Positions 45,721 through 59,000 of a DNA stretch of 64,000 bases are shown here, in pieces. Under the pieces are notes generated by a model. It made no database searches and was not told where the DNA came from. It was given only the letters and a program-made list of their open reading frames with translations. The stretch is from Parapristionchus giblindavisi (Eukaryota; Nematoda; Chromadorea; Rhabditida; Diplogasteridae). A program made the translations under genes and the position numbers. The stretch lies in contig CALSFV010000251.1 in the NCBI GenBank assembly GCA_943737045.1, positions 429,501 to 493,500 on the forward strand. The letters run 5' to 3'. Each line of letters opens with the position of its first letter. Position 1 is the stretch's first letter.

Positions 45721-47064
45721 TTGAAACCTGACCAAACAATTAAAATCGATAGCTGACAAATCTCATAATCGATAATCTATAACTGATAAAAACAGTTGTG
45801 TAACAAATTTGTAATGGACGAAAAACGATAAGAATAGTAACAATGATTCATAAAAAAGTTTTAGCTCTATCTCTCATTCTATTTCTCACCTTCGTCGTCT
45901 ATCACTCGATCTTTAACTCGCCCTATCCATCTCCCTATCACAGTCAATCTTATTGCTGATATCAGATCGAAGTGAGCAAACGACAAGCAAAAACTATTAA
46001 TGTGTTTGCTTTGACAGATTGCACTCTACTAAACGCATGCACGAGACAGCAAACATAGAGATGGTTATGTGAGACAGGGAAAGGACAATGAGTTGTTACA
46101 TTTGCCTTACGTGCATATGCCCTCACGTGAACCAGCGTTATGTTGTAGCGTTAGCGCTACGTGTACGTCGGCGTACAATTTCGAGAGTGCAGGTTGGCAA
46201 TTAGAAAACCATTAATGTCAATTGGGAAACGGTACGAAGGTGCCGTGGCCCTTGATCAATAGTCGTTGAATATCGTAACCATTTACTGTAATTTTATGGA
46301 CAATCAAGATTTTCCAGTTGTCAAACAACACCCACCAAAATTTTACGTGGACGTACGTATGCGAAATGTAACGGTAATTTAAGTGACGGCGTAGGCACGA
46401 AATGCAAATAGAACGATCAACGTTCTCTTAATTTTACATATAATTTCTCAGAGTTTCCCACCAACGAGGTTGGGATACAGAACAGTCCAAATGAGTATGC
46501 CCACAATAATTAATTTAATTATCCTAATTGTTGATGGAAAAGATTTAATTTCAACTATTCTAATCAATGAACAGTTGAATTCGCAGGTATACCGTAAAAG
46601 TAAACATAAAGGTAAAGATACGATCTGTTATTCAAGACACACGAATTTCTGCGGGTGATCACTGCTAGACCAGTGATAATTCAGGGCCACTTCAGTCCGG
46701 AGGGCCTACTCTCTTCTTTATTTATTTTATCAACGTGCGTATGCACGAAACGAAACACATAAAAAAACCTTCTTCATGCATAGAGCGTGATCTAGCCCGT
46801 ATCAATAATATTTATAATTAGCCTGTCAGCATATCGCACGCAGAGGGGGGTGAAAACAAGAATCGTTTAAAAAAAGATCCGCCTATGAAACATAGAATAG
46901 TGAAATATCCCACGAAAACTCAGCGTCGCTCATCTAATAGGCCCTGTCATAAGAGTGAATACAGCCAATTATGCGGGCGCAGATACCCTGAATTTCAACC
47001 AATTACACACACTCACCATCCACTCCGAGTACACTAATGCCAGTCTCTCATCCCCGACCTATAG
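45721..47064. other. Divergent intergenic region, FMO-A and NRPS
   Basis: 1.3 kb between the start codons of FMO-A (minus) and the NRPS (plus), so it should contain both promoters. GTTTGGTCAG lies just before the FMO-A ATG and could be a trans-splice acceptor. A repeat fragment (46610-46710, GTTATTCAAGACACACG ...) resembles 30485-30555. I find no gene. Confidence 0.6.
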
Positions 47065-50000
47065 ATGCTCCCGATCGATAATGTAATCATTGATCATCTC
47101 AAGGGATATCGATTCATCGAGGAAGTTACAGTATCCTCATCGCTGATCGCTCTCGGTCTCGATTCAATTCACTTGTCTGAATTGGAATTTCGCCTTCAAA
47201 ATAGTTATCCACAAGCGAACCTTCCTCATGGATTCACCCTTCAGCTGAGAACTATTGAAGAGATCGTGAATTATGTTCGTCCGCGATGTCCAGGTTAGTT
47301 TTTTTGTATTCATTATCAAACGATGCAGTGACTATGAACGTCACTGAGATTTATCCCACTCCTGCTCTGGTATTATGAAACTTAAAGTCTACTTAAATTA
47401 CGTCACAGACTTTAAGTAGACTTTAAGTAAACTTAAAGTGAACGAACATTTGACGAAATGCATTACAGTATATCACACCACTTAAAGTAGACTTGCGTTT
47501 TACTTTAAGTTTACTTAAAGTCTACTTAAAGTGCGGAGTTTAAGTAGACTTTAAGTTTCAAAATACCAGAGTGTGTCCCATCTATCATCTTTCTGACTGA
47601 AAATGAGAGTGCATTGTTTAATCGCACACACCAAGCTAATTTGACTCTCCGCTCTGGCAACACTCTCTCGTAGACAAAGAAAGCGAGAGAGCATGGGCAG
47701 AGCGAAGAGTTGTTTCAAAATAGCTTGAGTTGTAGCTTTAATGATTATTCCTCACATTTTTAACTGTATCTTTCGTGCGTCATGTTATAAATAAACATAT
47801 TTTTTAAACCTATTCCGTTAAAAAAGCGGTTTTACTGAAGGTGGAGCACCACACAATCTGCAAAATTCCAGAGTCCCTTCAAAAGAATGACAAATCCCAT
47901 CTGGAATGCATTCCACTGTCATCCGTACAGCGAAGAATTCTCTTCTTGTGTCGACTTCACCCTGAAGATCGATCCATGTTCAACGAGACCATTTCATTCT
48001 CGCTACCTTCAATCGACCTGACCAGATTTCGGCGATCAATATTCTCGATCATCATGCGACATGCTATTTTGAGGACGGTATATGGTGAGGAGAGACAGGT
48101 AAGGCAAATGAATAACAAAAATAATTTATTTTTAAATTAAAAAAAAAACAAATATCAGTTGGACAGCACAGAATATTTCCTCAATTGCCAAAGTTGTGCA
48201 TGTATTTTTTCGTATTTTACTTGTTGAAACTTCATTATGTTGAGTGATAAATAAATAAATAAATAAATGAAATTTATATTAAAATTAGTTACAGTTCGCG
48301 TTGTCGGCAACAGAATGCTATTTGACAGTGGAATTAGGCAGGAATGACTATGACGTCATAGCGATCAATATTGAAACTGACCCTCCAATCAGGTATGATG
48401 CTTTGATTGTTATTATCGTTTAAAGGCACACTCAAGCTAATTTTACTCTCCGCATTGGCTATACTCTCTCGTTGACAAAGAAAGCGAGAGAGTGTGGCCA
48501 GAGCGGAGAGTTTCAAACAAGCTTAGGTGTGGCTTTAAGATTCTATATTTGCAGGGTCCATATCGGTCATGATATCGATTTTACGGTATCGATCGATTTG
48601 CATCACATAGCGGTGGATGGTAGATCAATCGGGATAATTGTCGATGAATTGAAGGAATATTATAGTGGAAGTACATTATCAAAAGCACCATGCGTTCAAT
48701 ACATAGATGTTCAGAGACAGGTAGCTCTATATCGAGCATATCTTACGTTGGTTCAAAATGCGAGAGAGATGGGGAAAGCGGGGCAACAGAGATGCTGAGG
48801 GGACAATTCCTAACAAACAAGTGTGCGTGTATAATACATGACGATTTTCCCTTACTTCAGATCAGAGATTACAGTGAAACATCGGAGGGCTATAGTAGCA
48901 ACTTGCTACCAGCAAGGATAATCAGAAATGGTCCGAAATACTCTCATAATATTTTCCATTGAAGGAATACAACGAGGAAAGTCTTGAGTATTGGAAGAAC
49001 ACATTGAATGGAATGGAGAGGAATCTTCTACCGAGTGATCATCGAAGATCTGCTGAATCGTCGACTTTTAAAGGGAGTTCCATTGAGGTATACCCTTTCA
49101 TTCAAACGCTATTATATATATATATATTTATTAACCACAAGGTAAACGTGTATAAAACAATAAATACTATTATTCGTATATAATGTACATGTGTAGTTGT
49201 TTTGCCACTAGCTGCTAAACACAGAAAAATTTGATGAGCCCCCCACTTTCCCTCCGATCCCTCTCTCTCTGATCTACCTACTATCTCAATTGGGTTCTTT
49301 CTAAACATAGAAGAGGCATTGTGGCCGCTCTCGCATCAATAAACATGAGTATTTTATATGGTCAATAATCTTTTTTAACAATATTGTGTGCACCGGGTGA
49401 ATAATCAGCTAAAGGCACATCCGAGCTAATTTGAAACTCCCCCCTATGTCAATGCTCTCTCGCATTCTTTTTACGAGAGAGTGTTGCCAGATCGGAGAGC
49501 AAAATTAGAACGGAATATACTTCTAACTTGTAAGAGCACTTTTTTTAAATATTAAACTGCGGGATCGAGTTCGCATCATTTCTATAATGAAGAATAGTTG
49601 GTTAAATAGAACGCGCGGCGAACTCCAGACGGGTTTGGTGGCACATTCAGAAAATGATTTACATAAAGCGATACCGTAAGCTAATTTGAAACTCTCTGCT
49701 CTTTCAATGCTCTCTCGCTTTCTCTTGTCTGTTAGAGAGAGACTGAAAGGAGCGTAGAATTAGCTCGGGATGTGCCTTCAATCAGGACAGTTTCCGTCTA
49801 TACATAAATGGTTTCCCTCTATACTAGTCATCTGACTTATGTCTGATATGATAGAATAATGTTAATATTAAAGGTGGTGTCCCACCAATATTTTCGTGAA
49901 TAAACTGTGAAGACAAGATGGTAGCAAAAGTCATATAAATCACCGCATACTATTTCTTTTGTAACGATTCTGCGTATTGATTGACATAAACACGATTGAA

Positions 50001-53000
50001 AGATGTTCAATAGTGCAGGGAATGGAGAAAGAAAGATGGGAAGGGGCCTAATGAGAGGGCAAAGGTTGAGCGCCGGTCGCAAACTGAACATAAACACTCT
50101 TTTTACTTACAGTATATGTCTGAGGGGGCTCATTCCCATCGTGGTAGGAGCCAATGTTTCTTTTCGTGGTTCCCCATCTTTAACTTGTCTTTAGACTGAT
50201 GTTCCCCCTCAGTTGATGGAGAATCTGAACATTATCCGGAAACTCACTTCATCAACAACATTTTCCGTCCTACTCTCCATTTATCGATTGTTCATGTACA
50301 AAACAACTGGATTAGTTGGCTTCCCAATAGGAATCATGGTTGATAATCGAGATCAGCATTCCAAGGTGAATCTTTATGATATGCCGCACTTTAAGTCAAA
50401 CCAAAACCCACACCGACATTTAAAAAAAATATTCATCTATCACCTGGTGTCATCCCATTACATAGAATACGAAGGAATACATACTAATTATAAGAACCAA
50501 TTTTTTCGGCCTAATTTTCCATTAGTTTAAATGATAAAATGTTCAAAATTCAGAACGTTGTCGGTTGCTTCGTCAACACTTGCGTCCTTCGAACTCCACT
50601 CGATCCATCATCATCATTCATCGATTTTGCTCATGGTATTCAGAAGAGTCTCGTCGAGCTCAGAAGACATTCTACGGATCCATTCGACGATGTCGTAGAT
50701 GCAATAGGATCTGATGAGGATAATGCGTCACCTATCTTTAATGTTAGAAGTTTTACTTATTCTAGTATTATCTCAAGTGAATAACTAATCGGACAGTGAA
50801 TTTTATGTTTTGTCTTATACCCACTGAAGTACTTTTAGACATTATTCTCGATTGTTCGGCTCATTATTACCCGTTGAAACAAATAGTTCGCTGTGAAAGC
50901 ATACGAGAGTAAAACCGATGCGCAAAATAATTGTGTTATTAGACTCAAAGATAGATAAATAGAGCCAATATTAAAGGCACACCTCAAGCTAATTTTATTC
51001 TCCGCATTGGCAACGCTCTCTCGTGGACGAAGAACGCGAGAGTGTATGGTCAGAGCGGAGAGTTTCAAATTAGCTTGGGGTGTCTTTAATGATTGAGACA
51101 ATAATTATATTATAGATCTTGTTCGTCAATGACAACATATCCGTACCCAATTCAAGCACAGGAATGAAAATGAATAATCCCACTTCGACCAAAGCAAAGT
51201 ACGAGCAGACTTGGTACATAGTGAATGAGGATGGAAAGTTGAGCATCAAGGTTTGTGAAAAGCTTACTTCTATTAGGTCGAAGTCTGCGTTATTACTGAG
51301 TAAGTGCCCGAGCTAATTTTGGTCCACTCTGACAACGCTCTCTCGTAGACAAAGAAAGCGCGAGAGCATTGTCAGAGCGGAGAGTTTCAATTTAGCTCAT
51401 TGTCGTTTATAGACAGAATTATTTTAGGTTGAATATCAAACTGCCTTATTCAAAGAGTCCACTATCATAAAGAACATTGAATTTATCTTCTGTCTCATTC
51501 AAACATTGCTTGACAACAGTTCGCTAGCGATAAATTCACTTACTCTGATGAGATCGATAGATTGGAAAGAATGCAATGACAGAAGATCGAGGAATAGAAT
51601 GGACTATCCTGATATGTAAGCTCCTAACGGCCAATATGAGGCTCTCCGCTCTGGTAGCACTCTCTCACTTACTTGATCTGTGAGAGAGTGTGGCCAGAGC
51701 TGAGGGTCAAATTAGCTTGGAGCGTGTAAAGGAGTCAATATACTGTTTGAAGGACTCGACTCCTACAGAATATCCCAGTTTGTGGATTGAATTGCTTCGG
51801 AAATGAAATGCAACAAAGAAAGAAAATGATGAAGCTTGTTGGAAGAATAGTAAGGGTACTACAATCGGAGTGAGTTCTAAAAGATATGATAAAGGGACAC
51901 CAAGCTGATTTTACTCTCCGCTCTGGCAATACTCTCTCGCAGACAAAGAAAGCGAGAGTGTGACCAGAGCGGAGAGTTTCAAATCAGCTTGAGGTTTCCC
52001 TTTAAACACAAACAAAATATGTTTCAGATACATAATGCACTACGGTGAGCCGAATAGGCCCGATGATTTCGTCTCTCTCTATGTTCAACGCTCAATCAAT
52101 CTCGTACCTCTGGTGATTGCAGCAATAAAGGTTAGGCCTGGTACAATGAAGGAAGGGAACGGGACAACTTTCATTAAAGACTTACCCCGAGCTAATTCGA
52201 AACTCCGCTCTGGCAATACTCTCTCGTTTTCTTTGTCTACACAAGAGTGTTGAAAGAGCGGAGAGTAGAAATGGATAGGTGTGTACCTTTAACCAAGAAA
52301 CTGTTCCCCATCCATGATAATTCTAAAAACCAAAGGAACAAAACTAGCCATTCCTTCCTATTCAGGCCGGATTCGCCGTAGTCCCAATCAGTATCGACTG
52401 GCCTCGGGAACGGAGAATTCATGTTCTCTCTGAAATGAGGAACCTGGTGTACATAAGCGACGTTGACGATTCGGCTCTAACGTAAGTATTCCTAGCATTA
52501 CATTTTTGCATTAGAATAACTTTATTCAGCCGATTAGTGTCAGCTGGGTCGCTATTAGGGTTCCCCAAGGAATCGTCTTTATAGACCTTGGAAAGTTCAC
52601 TCATTTCAGAACCTGCCTAAATCTCAACTTAGATTATCTTCTTGAATCGACGACTAATTTGCCACGAATAACCATGCGTAATCGGCGTTTGCCGACCGAT
52701 ATTATGTATGCAACATTCACCTCTGGTACTACGGGGACACCAAAATGTATCTGCACGAATGGAACTGGAATGGCTAATATACTGATGAATTATTCTAGAG
52801 AATATGCTATCGGAGCACACAGCAGAGTTTACCAGGTACATACAGAGAAAAAGTGCTACGTAAGACTCTTGACGTGTTATATTTAACACTTGTGTTTTTT
52901 TATCGCAAAAAAGTGTTTTTAACAACAAGAATCGCGAAAAATATCATTTGACACACTGCGATCAGCGCATACATGGAGCCATTGATGCGGCAATTCACCT

Positions 53001-56000
53001 GGTTACATCTCGCCAACAGGCAAAAAGTAGGGGCATGCGATGAATAACATCTGAATGTATAAAGCGCGATTTTGAAACATGTAGCGAATGAACCACACAT
53101 TTTCGACGCCATGAAAGGAGTTTTATTTTGAAATATGGTATGTCGGCATAGAAAAAAATCAAGCTGATCTTCTCACAATCAGTCGATGTACAGAATTTAT
53201 CAAGGAATACAACCATGATATGTTGGTGTAATTTAAAAATATAGCACTTCACGGCTCGTGTGTGGTGTGGAGTACACAATTTTTCTGTGTGTAAGGCACG
53301 ATATTTTCCGTAAAAAAACTTATGTTCGAGGATATATGTTACGAAAAGAGGAAGATTCAGGTGATCAACTACGCATTCGACATCTTCTTTGTGGATATTT
53401 TGATCGCTCTTGTGAACGAATCTGAGTTGGTCATGGCGTCTACCGCTATTCCAAAAAGGGACGAAATGGAAGAAGTAAATATACAATCGGGACAGAAAAA
53501 GTAGAGATTCATGTTTTTCAGAGAAGTGTCACTCACTGTTTTGTAATGCCAGCGTTCTTGAATTTCACGGAAGATTTCGATTTATGGTCAAAACTCGACA
53601 CCGTTCTCGTCACCGGAGAAACCATGCAGAGAAAATCGTTCGAGTATGATAATTCAACCAAATTCAATCACTGTTGGAGTTGTCAAAATCATTCGTTTCT
53701 TATTCAAAAGTGGCGATGTGTTTTCTCAAACTCTTTTTGTGCTGTAGGTACTTAATTTTTTATATGTCCATTTTATGTGAAGTTTGATTTTACAATTTTT
53801 CTTTGTGCAAACTTGCTTTCAGAGCTTTATTACGAAACGGTGTCCCACTTCATCAACTGTACGGAGCTACAGAGCAGACTATTAATACGACAACAAAAGT
53901 AAGCAATCAGTAAATTCACTCCCAATCTCATGATTAAAGATTCTCGAATTCGTCCCCGACACAATTCCTTTGAAAATTGCGAGAGAAATCCATCCCCCTC
54001 TTTCTCATTTGTCATTAATGAGTGTTTGAATATATATTTGATGAAGTAAATAAACAAATAAAAATTATGCAGAGATTATCGATTGATTCCAACCTCCGTT
54101 CTGTCGGTCGCCCGTATCACAATCTACACGTGTTCTCCGTTGATCCCGATGGACTTCCAATTCCTCATTTCTGGCAGGTACGAACATCCCTCTCATCATA
54201 GTTGTTCAACAGACAAATACAAAAATATTCTCGGTATGGGAAAACCCCGAGGTATTTGTGCTCTCCACATTGACAATACTTTCGCTTAGACAAAGAGAGC
54301 GAGAGAGTGTGGTCAGAGTCAGTTTCAAATTGGCTCGGGTGTCGCTATCAGAAAATCATTTCCTTCAAGTGCAATCAAACCCGTCTAGCGTTCGCCGCGC
54401 GTTCTATTTGACAATCTATTCTTGTATTTTTAAGTAATGCTAGTTCAATTACACAAAGGATAAAAGTCGTAAAATTTAAAAGGATATCCCGAGCTAATTT
54501 TACTCTCCGCTCTGGTAACACTCTCTCGCAAATCAAGAAAGCGAGAGAGCTTTACCAGAACGGGTAGTTTCAAAAAAGCTCGGGTGTCACTGTACAATGT
54601 CATTGAATACAGGCAATTCTGCGCTATGGCGGACTGGGTTTGAGTAGAGGGATATTCGGAAGGGAAGAGCAATCGAGCGTGATGTTTCCTCAAGATGAAA
54701 CACTATCGAAAGAAGAACATCTACTCTTCTCAGATTATCGATGCTTTCATAGCGGAGATTTTCTGAAAAAGGAAGGAGGCAAAACATATATTTCGCATTT
54801 TCAAAACAAATTTCCACAATTTTAGAAAGATCTCTGGTTTTTCTTGGACGTAATGATCGAATGAGAAAGATTCGCGGTAGAATTATTGATTTATCAGAGG
54901 TTAGCACGCTGGCAAATTCATTAAAAATAATTATTTACGAAATCAGATTGAGTATCATCTTACAAAAATGGAAGAAGTTAAAGGCTCGCTATTGTTAATT
55001 GACAATTATGTTCTTATTGGTTACGTAGTGGCGTCTAACATCACAGCGACAATATTGAAGGATCGATTGAAAAAGTTTGTTTTTTTTAACAAAAGCACTT
55101 ATCAGCACTTTGTGCAAAAGAGTAGATCAGGGGTAGAGGTAGAGTATACTGACAATTTCTTATACTCCGTCTCTTTAACAACCCGCCCCCCGGTCTTCGT
55201 TCCTTTAACAAATGCCCAGATATCACTCTCGAGTCATATTTCTTGAATTATTTCAATCTAATAATAATAGGTATCGTTTAGAGTCGTACCTGACTACATG
55301 GTGCCGGATCATATCATTCTTCTCGAACGATTTCCCACAAATGCCAATGGGAAGGTGGACATGAAGGCTCTTCCAGCACCTTATAAGGATGAAAAAGTCA
55401 ATGAAGTCATTAAGGTTCCTACGGACCTTGAACAGAAAATCTGTACGATTTTTAAAGGTTTCCTCAAGAAAGAAGTAAGTTAATCAAATGCCACATTTGA
55501 AATAATCAATTTACTGACAAGGGAAGTCTTTTTAGTCTCAGTGAGACTTTTGAATAAGAATATTTTTCCTCGATAGGTATAAGAAAAATATGATAGGAGC
55601 CAAAAACTTAGCTGCTGCCATACACTTTCAGATTTTATATAATTAATTTTAATTTTGTAATTTTTTTAAAAAATGTTGAAAAAAATCACAAAATGTAGGC
55701 GACAAGCAGTATATGAAATAAGGAGCCCCTGACAGAGCCGTGAAAACTTAACGGCGTCAAAAATAATGCGAGCACACTTGAAAAATGCATTTTCACAAAA
55801 TTAAAATTAATTATAAAAAATCTGAAAGTGCATGGCAGCAGCTAATTTTTTTGGCTCCTATCAAATTTTTCCTATACCTATCGAGGAAAAATACTCTTTT
55901 TCAAAAGTCTCACTGAGACTAAAAACACTTCCCCTGTAAGAAGCCACATTGAATAAAATCACGATCAATACAAGTCGAAACATATCGAAAAATACGAAAT

Positions 56001-59000
56001 GAGAAGGCAACTTACAATTTAATATTTCTCAAAGTCGCCTCCTAAATTTGCCATCAGTGTTGAACGGAGTTCAATTTCAGATCCGAATCACAGACTGTTT
56101 CTTCTCATCTGGTGGAAATTCCCTACTCGCAATGCTCGCCGTGCAGAAAATTGAGTCAACACTGTCGCTGACTCTTCCTCTGAAACAATTCTTTGCTTTA
56201 CGAACAGCTGAGAGGATTGCAGAGTATCTTCAGCCAAAGGAACCTCGGTCAAAGAAATATCAGCCAAATGAACTTGAGCCAAAGGAACAGAGGCCAAAGG
56301 AAAACCAGTCAAAGGAACCTCAGCCAAAGGAACATCAGCCAAAGGAACATCAGCCAAAGGAGCATCACTCAAACCCAAATAAGTTTTATCCAACGGGTAT
56401 TATCAGCCAGAATATTGCATCTCCAATCGCACGAAAGTCTTTTGTATTTCCATTGTCCCATCAACAGCAAAGGATCTATCTACAACAGCTCATGGATCCA
56501 TCGGATTCTTCTTATCAAATACCCATGAAGATCACTTTCGACCATTCCATCAATCTGCCACGTTTACGATCTATGGTCAACAGTCTGATCATGGCCAACG
56601 ATGCTTTGAGAACAGATATAGTGATGAATGGATCGAAACCGACACAGGTCGCCTTGTCTGCGACTGAATCATTTCTGTCATTGAACAATTGTACAGGATC
56701 ATCTCAAGAAAATGTTACCATCAAGAACAAGCTATTGGCGAGCGTCAAACAAATCAAGGATAAACTGATTTTGACCATAAACATTCATCACATATCGATC
56801 GACGGTAGATCATTGGCTATCCTAGCCGAACAAGTGCATCGATGGTTCACTAATCGTACAGCGAATAGTGGAAAATATTTAGAGTATTGCTCGACACAAC
56901 TACCTTCTTCTTCTTCTTCACTTCAATTCTGGAAGGATTATCTTGATGGATATCAGGAACTTCGAATTCCGACAACACCGCAATCTGGTACAGGGCATAG
57001 CACACTGAAGTTCATCTTCAATCTTGATGTTGAGAAGGTTACACAAGAGAGGAAATGCAGTATATTCCATGTACTCGTCGCTGCCTATGTTACAATGCTT
57101 CGTTCAATAAGTGGCCAGCAAGATATCACCATAGGAACTATTCATGGCAATCGGAGTATAGAAGACATGAATACGGTTGGCCTTTTCATCAATTTGCTGC
57201 CACTTCGATTCAACAGACCCGGCAATGATCCCATTGATGAAGTAATGACTTCGATTGGACACGCGTTCGCCCATCAATCAACACCATTCAACGATGTAGT
57301 CCAAGCGCTGAATCCTTCGAGACTTCCGGGCAAATCGCCCATCTTCCAGCACGTCATCAACTTCCAGAACACCTCGCTGGATGAATTCGGAGATATAGAT
57401 GGAGTTAAGGTTGACATTGACTTTGAGACTGCAACCGAGACCGCGTTCGATCAGTGCTGGAAGTTTGGATCGGCGAAGGACAAACAATTTGTGTTAAACG
57501 TGGACTTCAATTCGTCATTGTTCGCCGAGGACCAGATACTAGAACAATATCGTATATTTAAGAAGAGTATTCACGAACTTATAGGTATTTCTAGCCACGA
57601 CACACCGAATGCTCCAATAGATTTTATCAGAAAACATTCTTCTTCCACCGATATTGTCCTTGAATCATGGATCAAACATCTCAGTGTACGAGAAATCAAG
57701 GAATCGGACAATTTCTTCCAACTCGGAGGACATTCACTCACGGCTCTTTCTGTCATCAGTGATTTGAGCGAACTATATGGTGAAGAAATTCCTTTTCGAT
57801 CGATATTCGAACATCAAACACTCGGTGACTTTACTGCCTTCATAGAAGGACTTACAAACAAATCTGCAGCTCAAAGCTACTCTGCTAAATCTACAGTTCA
57901 AAACCATTCTGCTGAATATGACATAGATCTCGAAAGAATTTCAGTTTCTTCCATTCAAAAACCTATCCTCTATCGGTTACTGAATAATCGTTCTACAGAT
58001 TTCATTCGATCTTACAATATTCCTTCCAAGATTCGACTAAACTCACCCATGTCCCCTAGAAAACTACGAAGGAGACTCAATGAAATTGTATTGCGACATC
58101 CAGCACTGCGAACCATCTTCGTCTATCTCGACAAGAACTTCTATCAGAGGATTGGATCGGGAACCGAATCTTATCTTCAGATGGGGTCGCAGCGTTGCCC
58201 TGATGATGACGTCACTGACTGTTTAGACGGCGCCCCGATCACCGTATCGTTAGTGGAGAATGTTCTAGAAGTGAACATATCCCATCTCAATGCTGATGGT
58301 CACTCGATAAGAGTGATAGCTGAGGAAATTATTGGGACACGACTTAACGAGCGTTGTTCATACACAGATTGGATCATCAACATAGAAAATTCTAGATACA
58401 ACGCTGATTCCAGTAAATACTGGTATGGTATCTTAAAGGACTGTATCTTCAATCCCTTCAAAACGGACCGACCTCGTCTGTTAACAGAGGACTATTCCTT
58501 AGGACATTGCACAGTCGCTTCATCCTATGCCCACCGAGCTGTCCAGCAACTGTGTTCGAGACATAACTGCACACCCTTCGTCGTCTACCTGGCTTCTCTC
58601 GGGGTCGTGCTCCGTAGATATGTCGTTGAACCATCGCAACCGCTTTCGATAGCCTGGCCTGTCGACTTGAGAAGTGGCAAATGGGAGAATATGATTGGCA
58701 TGGCAACGAATACACTCCTCACTGTCATTGGTAATCAATTCGATCGTGTTGAAGACATGCTCAAGGACACTGCGGAATCTGTGCTGAGCTCTTTGGAACA
58801 TCGAGCAGTTGCATACGATGATTTGACATCGATGAGCAAGTCATCAAGGCTGTTTGATGTTATGCTAGTCTCTGATTCATTTACACTACAAGATGACCGA
58901 GGATTCACAGTTATCGAGGAAGCACCGACCACGACTAAATTTCCTCTCGCTCTATTCATAGAAACAACGGATTCTGGGGTGTCGTTTAAGGCGCATTTCA

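Noticed and set aside
51735..51870. Possible extra NRPS exon (TRLLQNIPVCGLNCFGN)
   Set aside because: The frame is open but its donor phase does not fit the next exon, and it matches no A-domain motif.
56088..56393. Minus-strand frame with PLADVPLAEVPL repeats
   Set aside because: It is the antisense of the PKE linker repeat in the NRPS.
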